Source: Parabacteroides gordonii MS-1 = DSM 23371 (GTDB lineage: Bacteria > Bacteroidota > Bacteroidia > Bacteroidales > Tannerellaceae). From it: a stretch of DNA of 64,000 nt. Under the pieces are notes generated by a model, which did no database searches, was not told the DNA's origin, and saw only the letters and a list, made by a program, of their open reading frames with translations. Position 1 is the stretch's first letter. Every line of letters begins with the position of its first letter. The DNA lies in NCBI RefSeq assembly GCF_000969825.1, contig NZ_KQ033919.1, forward strand, positions 424,030 to 488,029, in the 5' to 3' direction. Shown here piece after piece: positions 24,760 through 34,148 of the stretch. A program made the translations under genes and the position numbers.

Positions 24760-25719
24760 ATGTTGAATTTTCTGAAAAACTGGACGTTGCCTATTGCAAT
24801 GCTGGCCGGTGCACTGGGATATTTTATTTTTGCCAACTTTACATTTCTGGAGCCGACAAAACCGTTTGTAAATACGCTTGTTTCGTATCTAACCCCGCTT
24901 TTAATCTTTGGTCAGTTGTTGCTTACTTTTTGTAAAGTAGATTGGAGGGAGTTGATGCCGTCTCCGTGGCATGGTTGGTTGTTGCTGTTTCAGATCGTTT
25001 CATCATGTCTGCTGGCTGCACTGCTGATCTTTGTCCCTATGGGAGGTTCTTACCGGGAAGTTTTTGAAGCGGCAATGGTCTGCCTGATCTGTCCGACGGC
25101 AACGGCGGCGGCTGTGATTACAGGAAAGTTGGGTGGGAGTGCGTCGAGTCTGACTACTTATACCTTATTATCGAATATCCTGGCTGCGGTAGCCGTGCCA
25201 TTGATATTTCCTTTGGTCGAACCTCATGCGGATGTCACTTTCTTTGCTGCCTTTCTGAAGATATTGAGTAAGGTATTTCCGTTGTTACTTTTCCCGTTCT
25301 TTCTGGCCTTGTTCTTCCGGTATTGCCTTCCGAAAATACATCACTTCCTGTTGGGTTTTCATGACCTGGCTTTTTATATGTGGGGAATGGCTTTGGCTAT
25401 CGTCACGGCTCAAACTGTAAAATCGCTGGCGCATAGTACTATTCCGGTGGAAGTGGAGATCTTGATCGCGCTTGCCGGTTTTATAACCTGTGCCCTGCAA
25501 TTCTTTCTCGGCAAGCGAATTGGTACTATTTATAAAGACCGTATCAGTGCCGGACAGGCTTTGGGACAAAAGAATACGGTGCTCGCAATCTGGATGTCTT
25601 ATACTTATCTCGATCCGGTTTCTTCAGTAGGGCCGGGATCGTATGTATTGTGGCAGAATATTTTTAATAGTTACCAATTGTGGAAAAAGAGGAAGAAAGA
25701 GACTGAAAGATTCGATTAA
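24760..25719 (+). CDS. Bile acid:sodium symporter-like membrane transporter
   Basis: 319 residues with about nine hydrophobic helices and short loops. MVCLICPTATAAAVITGKLGG and SYTYLDPVSSVGPGSYVLWQ sit where the SBF/bile-acid-transporter (BART) superfamily has its two sodium/substrate-binding crossover helices, and the early SYLTPLLIFGQLL also fits. The substrate is unknown; the family moves organic anions with sodium. Single-gene unit with its own promoter, not obviously linked to the PUL that follows. Confidence 0.78.
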   Translation: MLNFLKNWTLPIAMLAGALGYFIFANFTFLEPTKPFVNTLVSYLTPLLIFGQLLLTFCKVDWRELMPSPWHGWLLLFQIVSSCLLAALLIFVPMGGSYREVFEAAMVCLICPTATAAAVITGKLGGSASSLTTYTLLSNILAAVAVPLIFPLVEPHADVTFFAAFLKILSKVFPLLLFPFFLALFFRYCLPKIHHFLLGFHDLAFYMWGMALAIVTAQTVKSLAHSTIPVEVEILIALAGFITCALQFFLGKRIGTIYKDRISAGQALGQKNTVLAIWMSYTYLDPVSSVGPGSYVLWQNIFNSYQLWKKRKKETERFD

Positions 25720-25867
25720 ATTTATGGATATGTTTATTGAATATTAATCAGCAGAAGTTTCTGGAAATTGATGAATAGATGTCTGCTATGTCTATTCTAA
25801 ATGATAATAATAAGGATAATTTACGGGGAAAATTAAAATAAACTGTTTAATAACATGTAATTACATC

Positions 25868-25898
25868 TTTGATTAATCGTTTAACTTAACTATGTTTG
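25868..25898 (+). promoter_or_regulatory. Promoter of the Kdo-type PUL
   Basis: TTTG (25868-25871), 19-base spacer, TATGTTTG (25891-25898): a full match to the Bacteroidetes -33/-7 consensus. The first LacI-type operator copy lies between the two boxes. The predicted start near 25905 leaves a leader of about 130 bases before the FucI-type gene at 26034. Confidence 0.8.
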
Positions 25899-26011
25899 CA
25901 ACTGTAAAAGGAGATATTTTTTTAATTCTTAAAGTTAATCGTTTAATTATATGCGGAAATTAGTTGTTTAGAGAATTAAAATTGTTGTGTTTTCTTGAGT
26001 TAATCGTTTAA
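25873..26011 (+). promoter_or_regulatory. Three copies of a LacI-type operator
   Basis: TTAATCGTTTAA occurs exactly three times, at 25873-25884, 25935-25946 and 26000-26011, with spacings of 62 and 65 bases (about six helical turns). The near-palindrome with a central CG is typical of LacI-family sites. The operon ends with a LacI regulator gene (40420-41433), the likely binder. A further perfect palindrome, ATGTAATTACAT, lies at 25855-25866. The rest of the 25720-26033 gap is AT-rich and without genes. Confidence 0.75.
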
Positions 26012-26033
26012 TATAATTCTAATTTATGAAATC

Positions 26034-27809
26034 ATGAAAAACTGTTATCCTAAAATTGGTATTCGTCCTATTATTGATGGGCGACGTCGTGGTATTCGGG
26101 AGTCATTGGAAGAAATGACAATGGGGTTAGCTATTCGGGTTGCAAAGCTGTATAGTGAGACATTGTGTTATCCGGATGGTTCTCCGGTAGAGTGTGTTAT
26201 TGCCGATACCTGTATCGGTGGAGTAAAAGAAGCAGCTAATTGTGCTGAAAAATTTGAAAGAGAAGGAGTTGGACTCTCATTATCTGTTACGCCTTGTTGG
26301 TGTTATGGTTCTGAAACGATTGACATGAATCCTTTGATCCCGAAAGCTATCTGGGGATTTAATGCAACAGAACGCCCGGGGGCTGTTTATTTGGCAGCGG
26401 CATTGGCTGCTCATAATCAGAAGGGATTACCTGCATTTGGTATTTATGGTAAAGATGTTCAGGATGTGACAGATACTGAAATACCTTCGGATGTAAAGGA
26501 GAAATTATTGCGTTTTGCTAAAGCTGGATTGGCTGTTGCCATGATGCGTGGAAAGTCGTATCTGGCCATAGGTTCTGTTTCTATGGGTATTGCCGGCTCT
26601 ATTGTGAATCCTGATTTTTTGCAGGAATATTTGGGCATGCGTACGGAGTATGTCGATTGTTCGGAATTGCTTAGACGTATTCAATTGAATATTTATGATA
26701 AGGATGAATATGAAAAAGCACTGGAATGGACAAAGACTAATTGTATGCCTCGGGAAGGAGAAGATTACAATCCGGAATCTATTCGTAAAACGCGTGAACA
26801 AAAGGATGCAGATTGGGAGTTTGTTGTTAAAATGACGATCATCATGCGTGACCTGATGTTTGGAAATTCCAAATTGTGGGATATGGGATATGAAGAAGAG
26901 GCAATGGGGCATAATGCAATTGTCGGAGGGTTTCAAGGACAGCGGCAATGGACGGATTTCTTACCGAATGGGGATTTCTCAGAGGCTATTTTAAATTCAT
27001 CATTCGACTGGAATGGAAAGAGAGCACCTATTCCTTTTGCAACAGAGGATGATCATTTGAATGGTATTTCTATGTTGTTTGGTTATTTATTGACAAACCG
27101 TGCGCAGATATTTTCTGATGTTAGAACTTATTGGAGTCCGGAAGCAATAGAGCGTGTGAGTGGTTGGAAACCGGATGGGCTTCTGGCGGATGGAGCTATC
27201 CACTTGATAAATTCAGGCTCGACCACATTGGATGGGACAGGACAACAAGAAGATGGAAATGGTTTACCTATAATGAAACCTTATTGGGAAATCACGGATG
27301 AGGAAGTGGATAAAATGTTACAAGCTACGATATGGTATCCGGCTTCGCTTGAATATTTTCGTGGCAATGGCTATTCTTCAAATTTTCTGACCCGTTCCGG
27401 AATGCCGGTAACTATGTGTCGTTTGAACTTGGTTAAGGGATTGGGACCTGTATTGCAGATCGCCGAAGGATGGACTGCTACATTCCCTGATCATGTTTTT
27501 AATATCATAAATAAACGGACTGATAAAACCTGGCCATCTACTTTCTTCGTTCCCAGAGTCACAGGCGAAGGTCATTTTAAAAATGTGTATTCTGTGATGA
27601 ACTATTGGGGAGCAAATCACGGAGCTATTAGTTATGGACATATAGGGGGGGATCTGATCTCACTGGCTTCTATGTTATCTATTCCTGTTTGTATGCATAA
27701 TGTAGAGGATGATAAGGTTTTCCGTCCTTCTGCCTGGAATGCATTCGGATCTAACCTGGAAGGAGCAGATTATCGTGCATGTAAAAATTTTGGACCATTA
27801 TATAAATAA
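26034..27809 (+). CDS. fucI: L-fucose / D-arabinose isomerase
   Basis: 591 residues, the same length as E. coli FucI and very similar along its whole length: [66 protein letters not shown] and NWGANHG. The Mn2+-site region (ATEDDHLNG) and the late His (WGANHG) are kept. Known FucI proteins interconvert L-fucose/L-fuculose and D-arabinose/D-ribulose. It is the first gene of the PUL; no fuculose-1-phosphate aldolase follows, whereas an AraB-type ribulokinase does, which favours D-arabinose as the real substrate here. Cytoplasmic. Confidence 0.95.
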   Translation: MKNCYPKIGIRPIIDGRRRGIRESLEEMTMGLAIRVAKLYSETLCYPDGSPVECVIADTCIGGVKEAANCAEKFEREGVGLSLSVTPCWCYGSETIDMNPLIPKAIWGFNATERPGAVYLAAALAAHNQKGLPAFGIYGKDVQDVTDTEIPSDVKEKLLRFAKAGLAVAMMRGKSYLAIGSVSMGIAGSIVNPDFLQEYLGMRTEYVDCSELLRRIQLNIYDKDEYEKALEWTKTNCMPREGEDYNPESIRKTREQKDADWEFVVKMTIIMRDLMFGNSKLWDMGYEEEAMGHNAIVGGFQGQRQWTDFLPNGDFSEAILNSSFDWNGKRAPIPFATEDDHLNGISMLFGYLLTNRAQIFSDVRTYWSPEAIERVSGWKPDGLLADGAIHLINSGSTTLDGTGQQEDGNGLPIMKPYWEITDEEVDKMLQATIWYPASLEYFRGNGYSSNFLTRSGMPVTMCRLNLVKGLGPVLQIAEGWTATFPDHVFNIINKRTDKTWPSTFFVPRVTGEGHFKNVYSVMNYWGANHGAISYGHIGGDLISLASMLSIPVCMHNVEDDKVFRPSAWNAFGSNLEGADYRACKNFGPLYK

Positions 27810-27815
27810 TCATCT

Positions 27816-28736
27816 ATGCTTACTAAACCGTTAAGAGGAATTATTCCTCCAGCTATTACTCCAATGATAGATAATGATACGTTGGATATCATTGGATTGG
27901 AAAAACTTCTGAATCGTATGATCCAAGGAGGTGTTTCCGGTGTTTTCATTTTGGGTACCAGTGGTGAAGCCCAGAATATCAGTTATAATGTAAGAAAAGA
28001 ACTGATCAAAGAAACATGCCGTATTGTGGCAAGACGCGTTCCCGTTCTGGTTGGGATTACGGACACTAGTTTTTCTGAATCTTTATCTTTAGCAGCAAGT
28101 GCTGCTCATTATGGTGCAGATGCTCTGGTGGCAGCTCCTCCTTATTATTTTGCTCCCGGCCAAGCAGAATTGATTCAATATTATAACGATCTGGCCAATC
28201 AACTTCCTTTGCCGTTGTTCCTTTACAATATGCCTTCCCATGTAAAGGTGATGATCGAACCGGAAACAGTACTGTCTCTATCTAAAAATCCGAATATCAT
28301 AGGATTGAAAGATAGTTCTGCGAATGGGGTTTATTTCCAGAAGTTAATCTATTTACTTAAAGACGATCCGGAATTTACATTATTATGTGGCCCGGAAGAA
28401 ATGACAGCCGAAGTCGTTTTGATGGGAGGGCATGGCGGTGTGAACGGTGGAGCGAATCTATTCCCGGATTTATATGTTGCTCTTTACAATGCTGCAGCCT
28501 GTAAAGATTTTGAGAAACTGGCAGAACTGCAATCCCAGGTTTTAAAAATCAGCCTTTCTTTATATAATATCGGAAAATATGCTTCCAGTTATATAAAAGG
28601 GGTAAAAACTGCTTTAAACCTGATGGGGGTCTGCAGTGATTATATGGGAGAACCGTTCCATAAATTTAAAGATGCGGAACGTGAAATCATAAGAAAAAAC
28701 CTAATGGATTTGAATATAAAATCTGATGACTTATGA
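27816..28736 (+). CDS. DHDPS/NanA-family aldolase (candidate Kdo aldolase)
   Basis: 306 residues, class I pyruvate-type aldolase barrel. The family features are GTSGEAQ (pyruvate carboxylate site), LFLYNMPSH with the catalytic Tyr, and IGLKDSS with the Schiff-base Lys. The family includes NanA, dihydrodipicolinate synthase and 2-keto-3-deoxy sugar-acid aldolases. With a D-arabinose isomerase upstream and a ribulokinase downstream, the best-fitting reaction is cleavage of Kdo to pyruvate and D-arabinose; this is an inference. It is not a lysine-pathway DapA by context. Starts 6 bases after fucI. Confidence 0.88.
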   Translation: MLTKPLRGIIPPAITPMIDNDTLDIIGLEKLLNRMIQGGVSGVFILGTSGEAQNISYNVRKELIKETCRIVARRVPVLVGITDTSFSESLSLAASAAHYGADALVAAPPYYFAPGQAELIQYYNDLANQLPLPLFLYNMPSHVKVMIEPETVLSLSKNPNIIGLKDSSANGVYFQKLIYLLKDDPEFTLLCGPEEMTAEVVLMGGHGGVNGGANLFPDLYVALYNAAACKDFEKLAELQSQVLKISLSLYNIGKYASSYIKGVKTALNLMGVCSDYMGEPFHKFKDAEREIIRKNLMDLNIKSDDL

Positions 28737-29347
28737 GGCAAGTATTTTATTATCTAATCATTATCATTCTTTTTTTTATAATGGGATGTAAATCTGAAAA
28801 GAAAAAAACTTCTGAATTGTCGACACAATATATAAATGAATGGATTTCTAAATCGGCTTGGTATAAAGAGTTGGCGATGAAACCAGACAAGAGTATTAAT
28901 CAGGAGTTGTTCGTTTTACAAAATGAACGAAATGGAAAAGCATGGCAGGTTGCATTTGATTTTCTGAAAAAAAATAATCTGAATGAATTAGCCCTTGGAC
29001 GGTATGATTTATCGGATGACGGAATATATGCAACAGTGTCTGAATATGAAACAAAAAAACATGAGACAGCCAGATATGAGGCGCATAGGAAATATATCGA
29101 TATTCAATATGTTTCAAAAGGAGAGGAGTATATTGATTTATTACCTATGAATGAAGTAACAGAAAATCCGGATTATGATGAACAAGCTGATATAATGTTT
29201 TTAGAAGGGAAACCCGGGACACGTTTGCATGCAGATAAAGAACATTTTTTTGTCTTTTTCCCCGATGATGTGCACAAACCATGCCTGGAAATAGGAAAGA
29301 CGGCTATGGTTCGGAAAATTGTAGTGAAAATACCTTGGAATGATTGA
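28733..29347 (+). CDS. Exported YhcH/YiaL-family lipoprotein
   Basis: 204 residues. A hydrophobic N-terminus ends in a lipobox (FIMGC), unlike the cytoplasmic YhcH/NanQ of E. coli. The body has the cupin-like YhcH fold: YETKKHETARYEAHRKYIDI, YVSKGEEYIDLLPM, and the late PDDVHKP carrying His residues expected at the metal site. NanQ interconverts sialic-acid anomers; this protein could do the same for the keto sugar handled by the locus, but outside the cytoplasm. Its ATG overlaps the stop of the aldolase gene (ATGA), so translation is coupled. Confidence 0.88.
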   Translation: MRQVFYYLIIIILFFIMGCKSEKKKTSELSTQYINEWISKSAWYKELAMKPDKSINQELFVLQNERNGKAWQVAFDFLKKNNLNELALGRYDLSDDGIYATVSEYETKKHETARYEAHRKYIDIQYVSKGEEYIDLLPMNEVTENPDYDEQADIMFLEGKPGTRLHADKEHFFVFFPDDVHKPCLEIGKTAMVRKIVVKIPWND

Positions 29348-29415
29348 GAGGCAATCTCCTTAAATCTCATACTTTATACTTAATTCTTTATATAGTAACC
29401 TATTCAAAATGTATT

Positions 29416-32400
29416 ATGAAAACTGATTTTTACAAGAAAAATAATGCGTTTATCGCCTTGTTTTTTATGTTAGCGAGTCCTGCTATAATTTTAGCAGAGA
29501 ATCCTGTTAAGACACAGGATATTAGTGATATGGCGATCGAAGTTGCGCAACAGCAAAAGAAAGTGGTTGGAATTGTCGTTGATAAAAGCGGACAACCTGT
29601 TATCGGAGCTAATGTGGTAGAAAAAGGAACCACAAACGGGACTATAACGGATGTTGACGGTAGTTTTTCTTTCGAAGTTTCCCCTAATGCTGTTTTACAA
29701 ATTTCTTTTATCGGATATAATTCTCAAAACATGCCGGTGGGTGACGGTAAAAATCTCCGAGTTGTGTTAGTGGAAGATACTCAAAAGATCGATGAAGTTG
29801 TAGTTGTTGCCTATGGTGCACAAAAGAAAGTGAATTTGACCGGTGCCGTAGCTTCTGTTAATTCAGAAGAAATTCAGAACAGATCTTATACGAATGTACA
29901 ACAGGCTATTCAGGGACAAATACCGGGGTTAACTGTTACTCAGACAGGTGGGCAACCCGGTAATGAAGCAATGAATATGAGTATTCGCGGAAAAAGTACA
30001 TTTAGTTCGAATGATCCGTTAGTTATCGTAGACGGACAAGCTATTTCGATGGCTAATTTGAATCCACAGGATATCGAGAGTGTTACGGTTTTGAAAGATG
30101 CGGCAGCAGCAGCTATTTATGGAGCGAGGGCATCTGGCGGTGTTATTCTGGTTACAACCAAAAAAGGAAAGGCGGGCAAAATACGTGTTTCCTATGATGG
30201 CTATGTCGGTGTACAGGATGCAACTACCTATCCTAAAATGGTAAATGCTTATGATCATGCCCGGTTATTCAGGGAAGCTGAGTATAATGACAATCCGAAT
30301 ACAACGACTTATACCTGGTCGGAGGAGCAAGTGGAAGAATTCCGTACGGGTAAGAAACCTAGTGCGAACAGACCTGATTATTTGTTTGATCCGTCTATTC
30401 AAACTCAACATAACGTAACTGTGTCCGGAGGTAGTGAAAAGAATACTTTTTTATTCTCATTCGGATATTTGTATCAAGATGGTATTATGAAAAATACCAG
30501 TTTCAATCGTTTGAACTTCAGGGTAAACGATCAGTATAAAATAACTGAGAAATTAACAGCTGAAGTTATATTAAATTTTATGCCATCGACTCGGCATGCT
30601 CCATCTACTGCGACATATCCTAGTGGGCCTACCCGTAATTTAGGTGACATTATTTCTTCTGCTTACAGGCGTCCTTCAGCATTGCCTATTTTCACAGAAG
30701 ACGGACAATGGGCTTCTGTTACAGCCTGGGCCAACCGTTTTGGTCTGGCCTCGGAAGATGGTGGTTTCCAGAATAGGAAATTCAATCGTATTAATGGATC
30801 ATTATCTTTAACCTGGAATATTTTGGATGGCTTGAATCTGAAAGGAACTTATTTTGGTAAATATGACCCTACACGTGAAGTCAACTTTAGTAAGCGTATG
30901 CAGTTTATTAGTCCGGAAGATTGTAAAACTGTTGATTTTGATTATAGTACAAACTCAATGACTGTATTTAATCAATCCAATTACGAACATAACCTGCAGG
31001 CTCTTCTTACGTATGACAAAGTATTTGCCAAAGATCATGATTTAAAGGTTATGGCGGGTTCATCTATTGAATGGAATAAAGATTACCAGGAAACAGTAGG
31101 CAGACGTGATTTTTTAACTGATGATATCTATGTAATAAATGCCGGTAGTGCGGATCCTAATGTCTGGACAACTTCCGGAACAGCTTCCGATTGGGCTATC
31201 GCTTCTTTCTTTGGACGTATAAATTATTCATGGAAAGGTCGTTATCTTGCAGAAGCGAACTTGCGTTATGATGGATCTTCACGTTTCTCTTCAAAGGTGA
31301 GATGGGGTTTGTTCCCGGCTTTCTCTGCCGGATGGCGTATTTCGGAAGAACCGTTTTTCCGTGCAAAAGACTATATTTCAAATCTTAAATTGAGAGTATC
31401 GTGGGGACAGGCCGGTAACCAGAATACATCTGCTTTATATCAACATTATTCCACTATCTCCACTTCTGCATATTATTTTGGTGGTATGTCGCATACAAGT
31501 GCATATTATACAAAGTCTATTAACGATCAGTTGACATGGGAAACAAAAACAACAACCAATATAGGGGTGGATGTTTCTTTCTTGAATGATAAATTCTCTT
31601 TGTCATTGGATGGCTTTAAAGACCGTACTTCCGATATTTTAATGACTCCGGTTGTTCCTGACACTTATGGCATGAGTGCTCCGATTATGAATGTAGGAGT
31701 GGTTGATAATATTGGTTGGGAGGCTATGTTCTCTTATCGTGACCAGAAAAATGACTTTAGATGGGGAGTAACATTACAGGTTTCGGACGCAAAGAATAAA
31801 GTGAAAGAGATGATCGGTAGTCCGGTAATTAGCGGTAATTATATTACAGAAGTAGGACATGAAATGAATGAATGGTATGGCTGGAAATGTGAAGGTATTT
31901 TTGCCAGTGACGAAGAAGTAAAAAATCATGCATTCCAAAATATAAAAACAGGTATTGGTGATTTGAAATATCAGGATACAGATGAAAACGAGACTGTTAA
32001 TGCAAACGACCGCGTTCGCTTAGGTAGTTCCCGCCCTAGATTCCCATTTGGTATTAATCTTGATTTTGGATGGAAAGGTATTGATTTGAATATATTCTTA
32101 CAAGGTGTAGCGTCTCAGAAAACATATATTAATAGCTATGGTGGCCTTCCGTTACCGGAGAGTTTGGGCTCACTTCAGGAACATCACATGGATCGTTGGC
32201 ATCAGGATGACAATGGAAGCTGGATAGCCGGAAAATATCCTAAACTGAGGATCGGCGGTATCAATGTCGGTAGTTTCTCTTCTTTCTGGTTACAGAATTC
32301 AGCTTATCTGAGAGCTAAGAATATCCAGATCGGATATACTCTTCCTGAAGGTTTTGTAAAGAAATTGTCAATGGAGCGCATTCGCTTTTATCTGAATGCA

Positions 32401-32517
32401 GAGAACCTGTTTACATTTACCAAAATGAAAGGTGTTGACCCTGAGTCACCAGTTGGTAATGGTAATATGTATCCGTTAACTAAAGTATGTTCTTTTGGTG
32501 TTAATGTGTCGTTTTAA
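29416..32517 (+). CDS. SusC/RagA-type TonB-dependent outer-membrane transporter
   Basis: 1033 residues from the ATG at 29416 with a signal peptide. Order: carboxypeptidase-regulatory-like domain (about 45-120; VGIVVDKSGQPVIGANVV), TonB box-like DEVVVVAYG, plug domain (about 130-245; LKDAAAAAIYGARASGGVI), and a large 22-strand barrel ending in VNVSF. With SusD it captures and imports an oligosaccharide, powered by TonB. No STN domain is seen, so no anti-sigma signalling is expected, which fits control by a LacI repressor. Confidence 0.97.
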   Translation: MKTDFYKKNNAFIALFFMLASPAIILAENPVKTQDISDMAIEVAQQQKKVVGIVVDKSGQPVIGANVVEKGTTNGTITDVDGSFSFEVSPNAVLQISFIGYNSQNMPVGDGKNLRVVLVEDTQKIDEVVVVAYGAQKKVNLTGAVASVNSEEIQNRSYTNVQQAIQGQIPGLTVTQTGGQPGNEAMNMSIRGKSTFSSNDPLVIVDGQAISMANLNPQDIESVTVLKDAAAAAIYGARASGGVILVTTKKGKAGKIRVSYDGYVGVQDATTYPKMVNAYDHARLFREAEYNDNPNTTTYTWSEEQVEEFRTGKKPSANRPDYLFDPSIQTQHNVTVSGGSEKNTFLFSFGYLYQDGIMKNTSFNRLNFRVNDQYKITEKLTAEVILNFMPSTRHAPSTATYPSGPTRNLGDIISSAYRRPSALPIFTEDGQWASVTAWANRFGLASEDGGFQNRKFNRINGSLSLTWNILDGLNLKGTYFGKYDPTREVNFSKRMQFISPEDCKTVDFDYSTNSMTVFNQSNYEHNLQALLTYDKVFAKDHDLKVMAGSSIEWNKDYQETVGRRDFLTDDIYVINAGSADPNVWTTSGTASDWAIASFFGRINYSWKGRYLAEANLRYDGSSRFSSKVRWGLFPAFSAGWRISEEPFFRAKDYISNLKLRVSWGQAGNQNTSALYQHYSTISTSAYYFGGMSHTSAYYTKSINDQLTWETKTTTNIGVDVSFLNDKFSLSLDGFKDRTSDILMTPVVPDTYGMSAPIMNVGVVDNIGWEAMFSYRDQKNDFRWGVTLQVSDAKNKVKEMIGSPVISGNYITEVGHEMNEWYGWKCEGIFASDEEVKNHAFQNIKTGIGDLKYQDTDENETVNANDRVRLGSSRPRFPFGINLDFGWKGIDLNIFLQGVASQKTYINSYGGLPLPESLGSLQEHHMDRWHQDDNGSWIAGKYPKLRIGGINVGSFSSFWLQNSAYLRAKNIQIGYTLPEGFVKKLSMERIRFYLNAENLFTFTKMKGVDPESPVGNGNMYPLTKVCSFGVNVSF

Positions 32518-32543
32518 TAGTATAACCTAAATATAATACAGAT

Positions 32544-34070
32544 ATGAAACTTTTGAATAAAATATATTTGCTGGGTATCGGATTGAGCTTGATGTCTTGT
32601 TCTGATTTTCTGGAAACGCCACCTTTGGCGAATCCATCCGATGCAACATTCTGGACTTCGTATGACCGGGCTGAGATGTGGGTCAATAATGCTTATAAGG
32701 ATTTGCCTGGTTGGCAGGATTATTCTTTTGAGCCTATGAGTGATAATTCTGCTGGCCCGGGACGTGGAAATTGTAACCTGGTAGCTAATGGAACTTTTGA
32801 GTCAACAACGAATATTGTTTCCTATAAATGGGGATATACTTATATCCGTCATTGCCTGGAATTATTGAATAAGCTTGAAATCATACCTAATTTGACAGCG
32901 GAGGAGAAAAATAATTTAGCGGGTCAGGCTCGCTTTATTATAGCGATGCGTTATTTTGAGATGATTACTTTATACCGGGATGTACCATTGGTGACCAGTG
33001 TCTTGTCTATGGATGAAAGTGATATTGAAAAATCTCCGAAAGAAGAAGTCTTGAAATATTTACTTGAGCAGTTGAATTTGGCAATAGATGAGTTACCGGT
33101 TTCCTGGCCTGCCTCAGATGCTGGTCGGGCTACTAAGGGGGCAGCTCTCGCTTTAAAAGCTCGAGTATTATTATACAACGAGCGCTGGAGTGAAGCTGCT
33201 GAAGCTGCAAAAGGTGTAATGGATTTGAATGCTTATGAATTACATCCTAATTATGATGAGTTATTTTTGACAGCATTTAATAATCAAACAAAAGAAGTTA
33301 TTCTAGCTCGTCAATATGCTGAAAATCTGGAGACACATACCATGTGTTTTGCTCATGGATTCTATACAATTGGTGGCTCCAGTTTATCTATGCCGTTACC
33401 GGATTTGGTCAATTCTTATGAATGCTCTGATGGTTTACCTATTACAGAATCTTCTCTGTTCGATCCTCAGAATCCCTGGGAAAACAGAGATCCTCGTTTT
33501 AAGATGAACTTTATTGTCCCTTTCGAAACATTTGCAGGTGTGACTTATGACCCCATCAATAACCAACATGACGGGCTTGCTGCAAAGACTTATGTCTATT
33601 TTAGAAAATATATAGGCGATATGTATACTCAGCAGCGTTCTATGTGGGTGAATTGGATCATTTTCCGTTATGCCGATGTCTTATTAATGTATGCGGAAGC
33701 TAAAAATGAGGCTTCAGGGCCTGATGCCTCTATTTATGATGCATTGGATCAGGTCAGAAAGAGAGCTGGTATGCCGGTTGTGGATAGAAATAGGTATAAT
33801 ACTCAGGACAAATTACGGGAATTTATCAGAAACGAGCGTCGTGTTGAATTAGCAGGAGAGGGCTTACGATATTATGATATTTTACGTTGGAGAATTGCAG
33901 AGAAAGTATTGAATAAAGAGATTGTAAGTTATGAAATCCCAGGGGTTCTTCCTCTTAAAATCATTGAAACGAGAGTGTTTAATCCTAATAAGCATTATGT
34001 ATGGCCGTTGCCTCAGTCGGCTATTGATAAAGCGAAGAATCTAGTTCAGCATTCTGAGTGGCTGAAATAA
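32544..34070 (+). CDS. SusD/RagB-type surface glycan-binding lipoprotein
   Basis: 508 residues, lipobox LMSC (SDFLETPP follows). TPR-like helices (ARFIIAMRYFEMI, AALALKARVLLYNERW) and the C-terminal RFADVLLMYAEAKNE-type motif (here FRYADVLLMYAEAKNEA), RKRAGMP and FIRNERRVELAGEGLRYYD are diagnostic. It forms the lid of the SusC pore and binds the incoming glycan at the cell surface. Starts 26 bases after susC. A perfect hairpin terminator (34086-34124) follows. Confidence 0.97.
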   Translation: MKLLNKIYLLGIGLSLMSCSDFLETPPLANPSDATFWTSYDRAEMWVNNAYKDLPGWQDYSFEPMSDNSAGPGRGNCNLVANGTFESTTNIVSYKWGYTYIRHCLELLNKLEIIPNLTAEEKNNLAGQARFIIAMRYFEMITLYRDVPLVTSVLSMDESDIEKSPKEEVLKYLLEQLNLAIDELPVSWPASDAGRATKGAALALKARVLLYNERWSEAAEAAKGVMDLNAYELHPNYDELFLTAFNNQTKEVILARQYAENLETHTMCFAHGFYTIGGSSLSMPLPDLVNSYECSDGLPITESSLFDPQNPWENRDPRFKMNFIVPFETFAGVTYDPINNQHDGLAAKTYVYFRKYIGDMYTQQRSMWVNWIIFRYADVLLMYAEAKNEASGPDASIYDALDQVRKRAGMPVVDRNRYNTQDKLREFIRNERRVELAGEGLRYYDILRWRIAEKVLNKEIVSYEIPGVLPLKIIETRVFNPNKHYVWPLPQSAIDKAKNLVQHSEWLK

Positions 34071-34085
34071 GTTAATATGTACATT

Positions 34086-34124
34086 AAAAGAGCAGTTGAA
34101 CAAACTGGTGAAAACTGCTCTTTT
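34086..34124 (+). terminator. Internal terminator after susD
   Basis: AAAAGAGCAGTT (34086-34097) pairs perfectly with AACTGCTCTTTT (34113-34124), a 12-bp stem with T residues at the 3' side. It would lower expression of the downstream enzyme and kinase genes relative to susCD. Confidence 0.8.
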
Positions 34125-34148
34125 CTCTAAACCATAAAAACATTGTAT

